Source: Kordia aestuariivivens
GTDB taxonomy: Bacteria; Bacteroidota; Bacteroidia; Flavobacteriales; Flavobacteriaceae
Direction: 5' to 3'
DNA: 64,000 nt
Assembly (NCBI RefSeq): GCF_014397005.1
Contig: NZ_JACGWS010000002.1
Location: 395,641-459,640, forward strand
Shown: positions 25,635-34,258 of the stretch, in pieces
Numbering within the stretch: the stretch's first letter is position 1
Layout of the letters: each line of letters opens with the position of its first letter
Program-made: the position numbers and the translations under genes
The notes under the pieces: model-generated
What the model was told of the DNA's origin: nothing
The model's database searches: none
Seen by the model: only the letters and a program-made list of their open reading frames with translations

Positions 25635-27152
25635 ATGAACAGGCGGCAATTTTTAAGTATTGGAGGTGGTTTATTAATATTAACCGCATGTAGAAACAGC
25701 GAAAAGGATTTTTTTGAAAAAAAAGAATACGAATTTCCAATTCAGTTAGATTCTAATAGAGCCATTGGTCATTTGGTACATTCAGCAGTTTCTATGCCTG
25801 TTTCCGAAATCATAAAAACCGAAACACTGGTTGTTGGCGGCGGAATAGCAGGACTTTCAGCAGCGTGCTCATTAGCTTCAAACGATTTTATGATTTGTGA
25901 ATTAGGTGCCGATATTGGTGGGACTTCAGGAGCTATTACAATTAATAAATCACTCTATACACAAGGTGCACATTACGATTTGGCGTATCCTACTAATTTT
26001 GGTAACGAAGGACTGGAGTTATTAGAAAAATTAAATATTATTTCATTTAGTTCGATCAATAATCAATGGGAATTTATTGAGAAACAACACCTTATTCCCA
26101 AACAGAAAGAAGAAGCTTGTTATATAAATGGCGAGATGAAACCTACTATTTTGCCTAAATCTGAATTAAGAAAAAATATGTTTTCTTTGTTTGAGGTGTA
26201 TGATAATGAATTTCCGTTGCCCACAACACTGATTGATGCTAAGTGGAATCATTTGGATAAAATCACTTTTTTTGATTATCTAAACAAATACCTACCTATT
26301 ACTTCCGATTTTATAGAGGCAATTGATTATCAATTATTGGATGATTATGGAGGAACATCCAAGCAAATTTCTGCATTGGCAGGAATCCATTATTACAAAT
26401 GTCGTCCGTATGAAGAAGATGAAAAACGTCATGTTGAGTTATTTTCTCCTTTAGAAGGAAATTATTATTTCATTCAGAAAATGATGAAAAAAATAGATGC
26501 TAAAAACCTGTTTTGTAATCATTTAGTATTTGGTTTGCAACAACAAAAAGATACGTGGTTGGTTGATGTTTTGGATACTAAAAATATGACCAAAAAAAGC
26601 ATCATTGCTAAAAATGTTATTTATGCTGGGCAAAAAAACGCATTGAAATATGTGCATCCAAAATCGTATCCTACTTTCAGTGATGTATCGTATACACCTT
26701 GGGTAGTTATTAACTTTGAACTTGATGATATCATTCTTGAAAACACAAAATGGCAAAATGATTTTATGTCACCTGATCCTTCTTTCTTAGGATTTGTAGA
26801 TTCAAAAGTTCAGAACGCTACTAAAAGCAGAGTGTTAACAGTGTATTATTGTTTTCCAGATGTGCATCATTATGTAGTTCAGAAGTTTGAAGAAACACAT
26901 AAAAGCATCGTGCATGATGCCTTAAAAAAAATAGGGCTTTACTACGGAAAAGATGTGAGCAAGCATGTGAAGAAAGCGTATGTGAAATTGTTGGGTCATG
27001 CAATGCCACTTCCTAAACCAGGATACATGACAAAGACAAGGGAATTAGTTACTAATAATTTGGCTTTTGCCGGAGTTGACACAGGGAGATTACCTTTACT
27101 TTTTGACGCAATGGATTCGGGAATTCAGGCTACTAAAAATATTATATACTAA
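25635..27152 (+). CDS. FAD-dependent amine-oxidase-like lipoprotein
   Basis: About 505 residues. The N-terminus MNRRQFLSIGGGLLILTAC combines a twin-arginine motif (RRQFLS) with a lipobox Cys, so it is probably exported folded by Tat and lipid-anchored. A Rossmann FAD site follows: LVVGGGIAGLSAACSLAS with the acidic end of beta-2 in ICELGADIGGTSG. The C-terminus VDTGRLPLLFDAMDSG matches the FAD-closing block of amine oxidases. It likely oxidises an amine made by the flanking aminopropyltransferases. The substrate is inference. A TTG two codons upstream is also possible. It overlaps the convergent second aminopropyltransferase by 4 bp. Confidence 0.82.
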   Translation: MNRRQFLSIGGGLLILTACRNSEKDFFEKKEYEFPIQLDSNRAIGHLVHSAVSMPVSEIIKTETLVVGGGIAGLSAACSLASNDFMICELGADIGGTSGAITINKSLYTQGAHYDLAYPTNFGNEGLELLEKLNIISFSSINNQWEFIEKQHLIPKQKEEACYINGEMKPTILPKSELRKNMFSLFEVYDNEFPLPTTLIDAKWNHLDKITFFDYLNKYLPITSDFIEAIDYQLLDDYGGTSKQISALAGIHYYKCRPYEEDEKRHVELFSPLEGNYYFIQKMMKKIDAKNLFCNHLVFGLQQQKDTWLVDVLDTKNMTKKSIIAKNVIYAGQKNALKYVHPKSYPTFSDVSYTPWVVINFELDDIILENTKWQNDFMSPDPSFLGFVDSKVQNATKSRVLTVYYCFPDVHHYVVQKFEETHKSIVHDALKKIGLYYGKDVSKHVKKAYVKLLGHAMPLPKPGYMTKTRELVTNNLAFAGVDTGRLPLLFDAMDSGIQATKNIIY

Positions 27153-28681
27153 TACAAATCCCAATTCCCATCTAAATAATATCTGTAAAGTACGGGTGTA
27201 TTTATCGTGTTTATTTCAACGCCAGTCGTATCAATCATAGGTTTTCCAAAGGAAGTCATCAATTTGATGGTTTCGTTAGTAAACCATTTGGTGTTGAGGT
27301 TTTTATACGAAGCATTTTCCATGATGTTGATCATTTTTTGCTTTGTCAATTTCTTACTTCCAATAATCCAGCCCCATTCTCCTAAAGTTAATACCTGATT
27401 GTGTAATTGTAGATTGTTAAATCCTGCGGCTTTCATCGTTTTGTCAATACAATAAAATGCTTTTGTTGCGTAGTATGGACTTCCAGCTTGCGTTATTAGA
27501 TGACCATTTGGTCTCAGTGACTGATACGCCATTTGGTAAAATTCAAGTGAGTATAACTTGTTGAGTTCAATATTTTTTGCATCGGGAAGGTCAATAATAA
27601 TAAGGTCATAATAATGATTCCGCTTTTCTAAAAAGGTAAAGCCGTCATCATTAATAATATCGACTTTTGCATCATGAAGTGATTTTTCATTGTACTTCAC
27701 CAATCCTTCAAAATCTTTACCAAGTTTGGTCATAGCTGGATCTAAATCGACAACCGTAATTTTGTGTATATCTTCATATTTTAATAATTCTTTTACATTG
27801 AAGCCGTCTCCGCCGCCAATGATTAGAATGTCTTTATGTTCGGGCGTAAGCGCCATTACAGGATGCACCATCGGTTCATGATACAGAAATTCATCAAACG
27901 TACTTAACTGCTGATTCCCGTTGATATACAGCCAATAATGTTCCTGCCATTGTGTAACCGTAATCTTTTGATAGTTTGATTGTTCTTGATATACAATTTT
28001 GTCTTTGTATAGTGATTGTTCACTGTATAAAATGATCTTTTCAGATAGTACAAATCCAAAACTAATGATCACCATTAGAAAGCAAGCAATACCAATAAGC
28101 CACTTTTTTTCTTTGAAAATTAAAGCTCTAAAATTATACAATAATAACAAAGCGACTCCAAAGTTTAAAAACCCAAACACAAAAGCAGTGTTGGTAATTC
28201 CTAAATACGGCAATCCCCAAAAGGCAAATAATAATCCTCCAACAAGACTTCCTATGTAATCCCAGGATAAGATGTTGGAAATGTTTTTATCTAACGGTTC
28301 GTAGGTTTCATTTAATCTAGTAGCCAAAGGAATTTCAAAGCCAATACAAAAACCAACCAATAATGAAAGTCCATAAATGAGAATGTGAATAAATTCGGTT
28401 TTTGCCGCTAAAGAATAGACCAGGAGTGGAGCAAAGCTTATTAAAAGCGATAACGAAAATTCAATAAGTAAAAAGGTCGTTAGTAAGTTCTTTTTGACCA
28501 GACGACTTGCATGACTACCTAATCCCATAGCAAAGAGCATGAGCGATAACACAATTGTCCATTGAATGATGGTATCACCAATAAAATAGGATGCTAACGT
28601 AGATAAAATGAATTCCGAAACGAGTCCTGATATTCCTGTTGCAAAAATGGCAATTTTAAGCCAAAGTCCCTTATTCTTCAT
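27149..28681 (-). CDS. Membrane-anchored spermidine-synthase-like aminopropyltransferase (copy 2)
   Basis: The 510-residue paralogue of the gene at 24.1 kb has the same plan: about seven spans, then LIIGGGDGFNVKEL, VVDLDPAMTKLG and IIDLPDAKN. The C-terminal block TNETIKLMTSFGKP is nearly identical in both. Residues around the acceptor site differ (FPDPKS against LPDAKN), suggesting different amine acceptors. It lies last in a long minus-strand operon, 24 nt after the DUF350 gene. Confidence 0.82.
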   Translation of the reverse strand: MKNKGLWLKIAIFATGISGLVSEFILSTLASYFIGDTIIQWTIVLSLMLFAMGLGSHASRLVKKNLLTTFLLIEFSLSLLISFAPLLVYSLAAKTEFIHILIYGLSLLVGFCIGFEIPLATRLNETYEPLDKNISNILSWDYIGSLVGGLLFAFWGLPYLGITNTAFVFGFLNFGVALLLLYNFRALIFKEKKWLIGIACFLMVIISFGFVLSEKIILYSEQSLYKDKIVYQEQSNYQKITVTQWQEHYWLYINGNQQLSTFDEFLYHEPMVHPVMALTPEHKDILIIGGGDGFNVKELLKYEDIHKITVVDLDPAMTKLGKDFEGLVKYNEKSLHDAKVDIINDDGFTFLEKRNHYYDLIIIDLPDAKNIELNKLYSLEFYQMAYQSLRPNGHLITQAGSPYYATKAFYCIDKTMKAAGFNNLQLHNQVLTLGEWGWIIGSKKLTKQKMINIMENASYKNLNTKWFTNETIKLMTSFGKPMIDTTGVEINTINTPVLYRYYLDGNWDLY

Positions 28682-28705
28682 TGTTGTAGAAGTAAATTAG
28701 AAAAC

Positions 28706-29575
28706 TTATGAAAAGCTTGCACAAATAAGTAAAGATCCTCCAATATACGCAAATGCTTCTATTACTGCTGCTCCGATATTTGGTTTCTCTTGATTTACGA
28801 TTTCATCGGTAAGTTTTCTTTTAGGAAGTAAAATTTTATCTGTTAAAAACCTGACTATCGGGAGCATTAATAATCCGATTCCAGTTTCTAAGAGTAGGTT
28901 TTCACCAACAAGTATCCAGTTATCTGCTTCCATTTGAATCCCAAAACGAACAAGATTAGCAATGGCAATCACTGCTCCTGAAAATCCAATTCCTACGGCA
29001 ACATTATCTTTTTCAATGTGTTTTAGTACATTATAAGGTGTAATAAGATTATACACAAAACCTACGAGCATAAAAACAACTTGAGCGATAGCCCACAAGA
29101 TCATAATTTCAATAAAACTATCTTCATTACCAGACATTACTCCATAAAGAATAAGACCATTGGCAACACAGAAAGAACCTTCAATGATACCTGCTCCGGC
29201 ATTTTGATCTTCTATAATTTCCTTTTTTAAAGAGAATTTTCTTAGAATTAATTTATCTGAAATAATGACAGACAGATTTAATAGAATGATAGAAAGTAAT
29301 CCATAAACGGCAACATCAATAAGGTCCTCCGTAATGTGAGAGATTCCGTCACCTGAGTAAACTCCTAGTATTACGAGCACGAGTCCAATATAATAACCTA
29401 CATTGGCAAACGAGAATGCTAAATTATCTTTCTCTACGAGTTCATCATCAACATTGATACTTCTATGGATAAGTTGATATATTATTTTACCAATAAAAAA
29501 AAGGGCAAAACTAACAACAAGATATATTACTGCTACTACAAGACTGTCTATTGTTTCTAAAATATTGAATTCCAT
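28706..29575 (-). CDS. Double DUF350 membrane protein
   Basis: The 289-residue integral membrane protein has two similar halves of four spans. The first half holds VAVIYLVVSFALFFIGKIIY and DNLAFSFANVGYYIGL, the second IEKDNVAVGIGFSGAVIAIANL. DUF350 (YjfL-like) proteins are typical partners of PspA-family genes in operons; their biochemical role is unsettled. Its position between the lipoprotein and the aminopropyltransferase gene supports a membrane complex. Confidence 0.82.
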   Translation of the reverse strand: MEFNILETIDSLVVAVIYLVVSFALFFIGKIIYQLIHRSINVDDELVEKDNLAFSFANVGYYIGLVLVILGVYSGDGISHITEDLIDVAVYGLLSIILLNLSVIISDKLILRKFSLKKEIIEDQNAGAGIIEGSFCVANGLILYGVMSGNEDSFIEIMILWAIAQVVFMLVGFVYNLITPYNVLKHIEKDNVAVGIGFSGAVIAIANLVRFGIQMEADNWILVGENLLLETGIGLLMLPIVRFLTDKILLPKRKLTDEIVNQEKPNIGAAVIEAFAYIGGSLLICASFS

Positions 29576-29606
29576 ACGCGTGTTATGTTAGATTCATGAT
29601 TGAAAA

Positions 29607-30329
29607 TTATTTACCATATCCTGACCCTCTGGATCTGCTACTACTGCCTGAACGACTTTTTGAAGATGACCATCCAGATTTTGAAGCACGCCTTTGGAAA
29701 AAATTAGGATTCGCTTTTCTTGTGGCAGCTGAGTTTGTACCGTAAAGTGTGCTACTTCCTGTTTTTGGACCATAATAATTTCTTCTACCATAATATCCGC
29801 CAGATGAATAGGTATTATAATCTCTTTGATATACAGGGCGTTGAATCATTCCAAACATTTGGTTCATAAACATATAGCGTCCGTAAAATGCCCAAAAACT
29901 ACCGCCATTATGAGTACGCCATTCACCATATCTTTTATCGCCAACATATTTGTAACCTGGAGGCGCTGAGACTTTCGAAATTTTTCCCTCTGCATCTTTT
30001 TCTAGCACAGACATACCTAAGTTGTTTTCATTTTTCCAGAAAAAATCTTCACCTACTTCTACCCAATCTGTAGTTTCCTCGTATGGGGCATCTTCACCTT
30101 CCTCTTCTTTATGTTTTATGATTCTATATTTATGTTTGTAGGTTTTAAAGAAAGTACCATCAACATCCATGTCTTGTAAGATGATAGAAAATTCTTTTTC
30201 ATTGGAAAATTCTACAATATAGTTATCTAAAGGAGTCTTTTTAAACTCTTTGCCTCCACATCCATATAATATTACGGACACTAAAGTCAGTAACATAATT
30301 AATTTTAGATTGTTTAGTTTTATCATCAT
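29607..30329 (-). CDS. Lipoprotein with Ser/Gly/Arg-rich tail
   Basis: The protein has 240 residues with a signal and lipobox (LVSVILYGCGGKE; Cys about residue 24). The centre has a charged region (EEEGEDAPYEETTDW) and Tyr/Gly-rich segments (YSSGGYYGRRNYYGP). The last 25 residues are a low-complexity SKSRSGSSSRSRGSG tail. Similar lipoproteins with such tails (DUF1190-type) accompany PspA/DUF350 operons in Enterobacteria. The similarity is in layout, not proven in sequence. A start one codon downstream is equally possible. Confidence 0.7.
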   Translation of the reverse strand: MMIKLNNLKLIMLLTLVSVILYGCGGKEFKKTPLDNYIVEFSNEKEFSIILQDMDVDGTFFKTYKHKYRIIKHKEEEGEDAPYEETTDWVEVGEDFFWKNENNLGMSVLEKDAEGKISKVSAPPGYKYVGDKRYGEWRTHNGGSFWAFYGRYMFMNQMFGMIQRPVYQRDYNTYSSGGYYGRRNYYGPKTGSSTLYGTNSAATRKANPNFFQRRASKSGWSSSKSRSGSSSRSRGSGYGK

Positions 30330-30335
30330 ATTATT

Positions 30336-30872
30336 TTAGATTGGAAGGATATTTGAGAATTCAATATCTTTTACATATTCTCCATATGAAACATCAAACT
30401 CTTCTTCCCCAGTTCTACTGACAGAAATAAAGTGTTTTTCTTTGGAGTTTTTATACGTCCAGTTTACCAATTCTGTATACGTTTCTTCATCTTCTCCCTC
30501 TTCGTTGCAATGTCCTTGACTAGATTCTGTCTTGGTATATATGCCATTTTTATACGTTATTTGACTAGGCGCGTCATCATTAGCAACAATCATTTTAAAT
30601 AAATCGGGTTCTATTTCGGTAATATCTATTTTATTCCAAATAGAGCAAATTAAGCCATCATCATCTTCTACATATAAATATAGTGTTTCATCTCCCGAAT
30701 CTAATAAATATTCACGGGCAAAAAAATTATTTCCCCAATCATAAAGATAGACTTTAGTGACTTCCCAACTTTTCATGAAATAGTCTACTACAAATCCTTT
30801 TTTTAATTCATCTAATGTAAAATCATTTTTTATAGCTGACTTATCTTTTTTAAAAAAACTGAATAATCCCAT
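30336..30872 (-). CDS. DUF4178-like protein
   Basis: About 178 residues from the preferred start MGLFSFFKKDKS, which lies directly after the channel gene; an upstream frame of 10 codons would overlap that gene. Strand-rich segments (FVVDYFMKSWEVTKVYLYDWG, REYLLDSGDETLYLYVEDDD) fit the DUF4178 pattern, a domain recurrent in PspA/SpeD/DUF350 gene neighbourhoods. Its function is not known. Acidic, no membrane span. Confidence 0.7.
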   Translation of the reverse strand: MGLFSFFKKDKSAIKNDFTLDELKKGFVVDYFMKSWEVTKVYLYDWGNNFFAREYLLDSGDETLYLYVEDDDGLICSIWNKIDITEIEPDLFKMIVANDDAPSQITYKNGIYTKTESSQGHCNEEGEDEETYTELVNWTYKNSKEKHFISVSRTGEEEFDVSYGEYVKDIEFSNILPI

Positions 30873-30874
30873 AA

Positions 30875-31702
30875 TTAATCTTCTATTATTTTTTTTCCAC
30901 AATGTTTACAAAAGCAAGGTCTTTCGTCGTTGTGGTTTTTTTCTTCTTTATGTTCTAAGTTACTTCCAAATCCATTTGCTAAAATACCTGCTGGGAGCGC
31001 AAACAACCCTACTCCTAAGATAGCAATAACGCCAGCCATTAATTTTCCTGTTTCAGTTATAGGATATACGTCTCCATATCCAACGGTAGTTAGTGTCGCA
31101 ACTCCCCACCACATGGTTGCTGGAATACTGGAAAAAGCTTCTGGTTGTGCTTCGTTTTCTACATAATACATTAATGTAGACGATATAACAAGCAACATTA
31201 ATACAGCAAAAAGAGAAATAGCCAATTGCTCTTTAGTAGATTGAATCACTTGCTTTAAGTGGCTAAAGGCTTTATTATATCTTGATAGTTTTAAAATTCT
31301 GAATAATCGAAGGATACGTATACCTCTTACAACTCTTGTGTCGAGACCTATAAAGAATGGAATATACGCTGGTAAGATCGCAACTAAATCAATAAGACTG
31401 TAAAATGAAAATAAGTATCTTAATCGACCACTTATGGGATTTTGATATTTTTTATTTTCAGTAATAGACCATATTCTAAAAAGATATTCAATACTAAATA
31501 TAATAACAGAAAATATTTCAAAATAATTAAAAACTTGTTGATAATTTTCTCTTATTGCTAAGACAGATTCTAAAACTACCGCTAGAATATTTAGTAAGAT
31601 TAAGGATATAATAAAAACGTCTACTCTGTGACTCCATTTGTCATCAGGCGTTCCTTTTTCTAAAATTTCATAAGTTCGTTTTTTGAAACTTTGATAGCTC
31701 AT
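30875..31702 (-). CDS. Voltage-gated-type potassium channel
   Basis: The protein has 275 residues with six spans. S4 carries the regularly spaced Arg/Lys pattern (VRGIRILRLFRILKLSRYN). The pore helix and filter read ATLTTVGYGDVYP, so K+ selectivity is likely. The C-terminus has CFCKHCGKK, a zinc-ribbon-like pair of CxxC, unusual for a channel. Inner membrane. It overlaps or abuts both neighbours, so it is certainly part of the operon. Confidence 0.88.
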   Translation of the reverse strand: MSYQSFKKRTYEILEKGTPDDKWSHRVDVFIISLILLNILAVVLESVLAIRENYQQVFNYFEIFSVIIFSIEYLFRIWSITENKKYQNPISGRLRYLFSFYSLIDLVAILPAYIPFFIGLDTRVVRGIRILRLFRILKLSRYNKAFSHLKQVIQSTKEQLAISLFAVLMLLVISSTLMYYVENEAQPEAFSSIPATMWWGVATLTTVGYGDVYPITETGKLMAGVIAILGVGLFALPAGILANGFGSNLEHKEEKNHNDERPCFCKHCGKKIIED

Positions 31703-31703
31703 A

Positions 31704-32069
31704 TTAACTTATTGTAGTTTTAATAATGCCACGCGTAATACTTTTATAACTGTGATCTTTTGAATTTAATTGCTCTTTTAAAAAGTCATACGCTTTCATA
31801 TAATCCATTCCAGAATTACACGTAAAAAAATCGACAGCAGCATATCCATGTTCTGGCCACGTATGAATAGCCAAATGACTTTCAGCAACGACTATTACAC
31901 CAGTAACTCCTTGAGGAGAAAATTGATGAAATACTGACTTTATAATTGTTGCTTTTGAAACTTCTGCAGCCTTGTTCATCGCATGTTCTAAAAACACCAA
32001 ATCATTAAGAACTTCAGCAGTACACTCATTAAACTCCATTAAAATATGTAGTCCTAATCCATTATTCAT
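31704..32069 (-). CDS. speD: S-adenosylmethionine decarboxylase proenzyme
   Basis: 121 residues, the length of the bacterial class 1B enzyme. The self-cleavage site is visible in VVAESHLAIHTWPE: cutting between Glu and Ser yields the pyruvoyl group on the Ser, and the nearby His and the Cys in FFTCNSG complete the active site. It makes decarboxylated SAM, the aminopropyl donor for the two spermidine-synthase-like proteins of this cassette. It lies 1 nt from the channel gene. Confidence 0.93.
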   Translation of the reverse strand: MNNGLGLHILMEFNECTAEVLNDLVFLEHAMNKAAEVSKATIIKSVFHQFSPQGVTGVIVVAESHLAIHTWPEHGYAAVDFFTCNSGMDYMKAYDFLKEQLNSKDHSYKSITRGIIKTTIS

Positions 32070-32156
32070 TATAGATAAAATATTTTTTATATTTATTTAT
32101 AAAACAAAAGAAGGGCAATTGCCCTTCTCTTGCAAATTTTAATGCATCTATCAGTA

Positions 32157-32882
32157 TTATTTTAATAGATTAGTTCCTTTACTAGCTGCCATTTTTGCTT
32201 TTAAAGCGGCAAGACTGTTTGCTGAATCTGATTGCGAATCGCTTCCAATTGCATTATCGATTTCATCGTCTAATGATCTTGTTTCATTTGCAATGCTTCC
32301 ATATGCTTCAGACAAAGCTTCTTCTTGAGATACTTTATCTTTCATTCTTTCTAGCATTGATATAGTATCAGAAGAGTCTATGTTAGCCATTTGTTTGTTG
32401 AGGTTTTTCGTTGCTGTCGCAACTTTTACTCTAGCTTTTAATGTTTTAAGCTCGTTTTCCCAAGAACTGATTTTAGTTCGTAATGTTTTCACACTATTTT
32501 CAAGATTTGAAACATTATTTCCAAATTGTTCTTGTTGTTGACTTGTTCTTGCAACATGTTCTTCACATTCAGCTTTCTTATTGAGAGCTTCACTTGCTAA
32601 ACGGTCTGCTTCTTCAGCAGAAATTTGTCCTGATTCTGCTTTCTGAATCAATAACATAGCTTTGCGCTCATAATCTGCGGCACGATCAGCTTCTTTTTTA
32701 GTATCGTTTTTTGATCTAATTTGCATGGCTTTCACTTCAGCAAGAGACTTTAGACAGTTTTCTAAATCTTTTTTCATGTCTCTAATACCTTGTTCCGTCA
32801 TTTTTATAGGATCTTCCAATTTGTCTATAACTGCATTGGTTTCTGCTTTACCTATTGTAAAAAGTCTTTTAAATAAACTCAT
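32157..32882 (-). CDS. PspA/IM30 family membrane-remodelling protein
   Basis: The 241-residue, almost entirely helical, coiled-coil protein opens with LFKRLFTIGKAETNAVIDKLEDP, the amphipathic membrane-binding helix of the family. The rest is Glu/Lys/Gln-rich heptad sequence. PspA/IM30 proteins form ESCRT-III-like rings that protect damaged inner membranes. Second gene of the minus-strand operon, after the small YbjN-like gene. The gap of 87 bp to speD holds no clear terminator. Confidence 0.88.
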   Translation of the reverse strand: MSLFKRLFTIGKAETNAVIDKLEDPIKMTEQGIRDMKKDLENCLKSLAEVKAMQIRSKNDTKKEADRAADYERKAMLLIQKAESGQISAEEADRLASEALNKKAECEEHVARTSQQQEQFGNNVSNLENSVKTLRTKISSWENELKTLKARVKVATATKNLNKQMANIDSSDTISMLERMKDKVSQEEALSEAYGSIANETRSLDDEIDNAIGSDSQSDSANSLAALKAKMAASKGTNLLK

Positions 32883-32895
32883 TTTTTTTGTGATT

Positions 32896-33291
32896 TTAAT
32901 TTCTTGAAAATTTTATTAATTCATCAGAATACTCAGACAGAAGTAGGCTTAAAGAGTTCAAAGAACCTTCCAATTCGTTTTTGTCTAAATTCATGATTTG
33001 AAGTGTATCTCTGAAAATGACTTTCTTTCCAGATTCATCTAAAACGAAAGCGCCATGAATGATATCTCTATTTTTCATTAGGAGGCTTTGGAAAACTTCA
33101 GAAGATGTCGAATTTAATTCCAATAAATATTGCTCTATAATTAAAATCGGATCTGCACAACCGATAGCACAATTTTTAATTCCAGATGCTTCATCATTGA
33201 TAATAATAATTTGGTCTTCCTCAATTGAATTACTTATGGTGTACCCTAAGTCTAAAACAAAGTCTTTAACTTTGTGAAAATTGTTTTCCAT
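32896..33291 (-). CDS. Small YbjN/DUF2170-like protein
   Basis: The protein has 131 residues with an alpha/beta layout like the type III secretion-chaperone fold (IIIINDEASGIKNCAIGCADPILII, then long helices). Its position before pspA matches yjfI (DUF2170) next to the PspA-like yjfJ in E. coli, so DUF2170 or YbjN-like is my best guess; the sequence match is weak by eye. First gene of the operon. Confidence 0.6.
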   Translation of the reverse strand: MENNFHKVKDFVLDLGYTISNSIEEDQIIIINDEASGIKNCAIGCADPILIIEQYLLELNSTSSEVFQSLLMKNRDIIHGAFVLDESGKKVIFRDTLQIMNLDKNELEGSLNSLSLLLSEYSDELIKFSRN

Positions 33292-33335
33292 TCTAATTTA
33301 GTTTTTTAAATACATAATTTTTGATCGATCTTGAT

Positions 33336-33345
33336 TGCAAATATA
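33336..33345 (-). promoter_or_regulatory. -7 promoter element of the Psp/SpeD operon
   Basis: On the minus strand TATATTTGCA matches TAnnTTTG and lies about 45 nt upstream of the first gene. Confidence 0.7.
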
Positions 33346-33361
33346 AATAAATAAACTATAA

Positions 33362-33380
33362 TTGCTAATATTTTTAGCAA
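33362..33380. promoter_or_regulatory. Palindromic operator candidate
   Basis: A perfect inverted repeat TTGCTAA-TATTT-TTAGCAA lies between the divergent Psp operon and the XRE regulator gene. It sits where the -33 region of the minus-strand promoter would be, and 37 nt before the regulator's ATG. It is a likely autoregulatory binding site. Confidence 0.55.
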
Positions 33381-33416
33381 AAATATATTATATTGCCTAA
33401 TAATTACAAAAAGAAT

Positions 33417-34139
33417 ATGTCTAAAATAGGTGCAAACATTAGAAAAATTAGATTAACAAAAGGCTACAGTCAAACACAGTTTGCTGAGCTTTTTGGCTTA
33501 ACGAGAGCAAGTATCGGTGCGTATGAAGAAGGTAGAGCAGAACCAAAGATTGATGCGGTTATTGAGATAGCTAAATATTTTAGCATATCATTAGATGTTA
33601 TTTTTACAAAAAATGTAACTGTAAATCAGTTGACTAACTTTAATATAGCGGTAACTAAAGATGTAGCCAAGAGTAAAAGTACTTCTGAAAATACACTACA
33701 ATTAAATTATATTGATTTTGATGCACTCTCAGATAAGAAAAGTTTAGTGGCGCATTTTGAAAAAAAGCAAACGCTAGATAAAATTGATTTTCCAAAAATA
33801 ATAGGCAAAGCTGATACCTACTTCAACTTTAAAAAAGGTTTGATTGAAGGTGTACATAACCAAAACATAAAAGGACTTATTTGTTTGCGTGTAGCCAAAC
33901 CTGCTGTAAACGCAATTGTAGTAATGGTTTCTTCCAATAAAATTATTGTAGGGAACTATATTAGCGGCACTTCTACAGTATCAATAAAACTAGTAAATAC
34001 TACTGAAATTAAAACGTATAAAGGAGTTAAATTTTTCTTTGAAATAAAATTATTTATTACTTCAGATTTAGATATTTTAAATTATTTAGACGCAAGACTT
34101 TCTAAAATAGAAGAACAATTAAGCCAAATAAAATCATAG
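33417..34139 (+). CDS. XRE-family transcription regulator with C-terminal sensor region
   Basis: About 240 residues from the ATG preferred over an upstream TTG. Residues 5-60 are a helix-turn-helix: IGANIRKIRLTKGYSQTQFAELFGLTRASIGAYEEGRAEPK. The C-terminal ~120 residues have a fold reminiscent of peptidase S24/LexA-type regulators (GVHNQNIKGLICLRVAKP, NKIIVGNYISG), although no catalytic Ser-Lys pair is evident. Divergent from the Psp/SpeD operon with a palindrome between, so it likely controls that operon. Confidence 0.85.
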   Translation: MSKIGANIRKIRLTKGYSQTQFAELFGLTRASIGAYEEGRAEPKIDAVIEIAKYFSISLDVIFTKNVTVNQLTNFNIAVTKDVAKSKSTSENTLQLNYIDFDALSDKKSLVAHFEKKQTLDKIDFPKIIGKADTYFNFKKGLIEGVHNQNIKGLICLRVAKPAVNAIVVMVSSNKIIVGNYISGTSTVSIKLVNTTEIKTYKGVKFFFEIKLFITSDLDILNYLDARLSKIEEQLSQIKS

Positions 34140-34193
34140 CTTACTTTTAAATCTTAAAAAAATAAATTGCTAAATAAATTAGTAAGTGTCATC

Positions 34194-34247
34194 AGCCTTC
34201 TTAACGGAAGGCTTTTTTTGTTTAAGAGGTTTTTGATCTCTTCAAAT
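34194..34247. repeat. 54-bp direct repeat B including a terminator
   Basis: Copy of repeat A, one mismatch, 10.58 kb away. It starts 54 nt after the XRE gene stop. Its hairpin GCCTTC/GAAGGC with T-run likely ends both the XRE transcript and, read the other way, shields the ketosynthase-like gene. Confidence 0.75.
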
Positions 34248-34258
34248 CTCCTTGCTTT

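Noticed and set aside
23612..34247. 54-bp repeats considered as ends of a transposon
   Set aside because: They are direct, contain a terminator, have no transposase between them, and no target duplication is visible.
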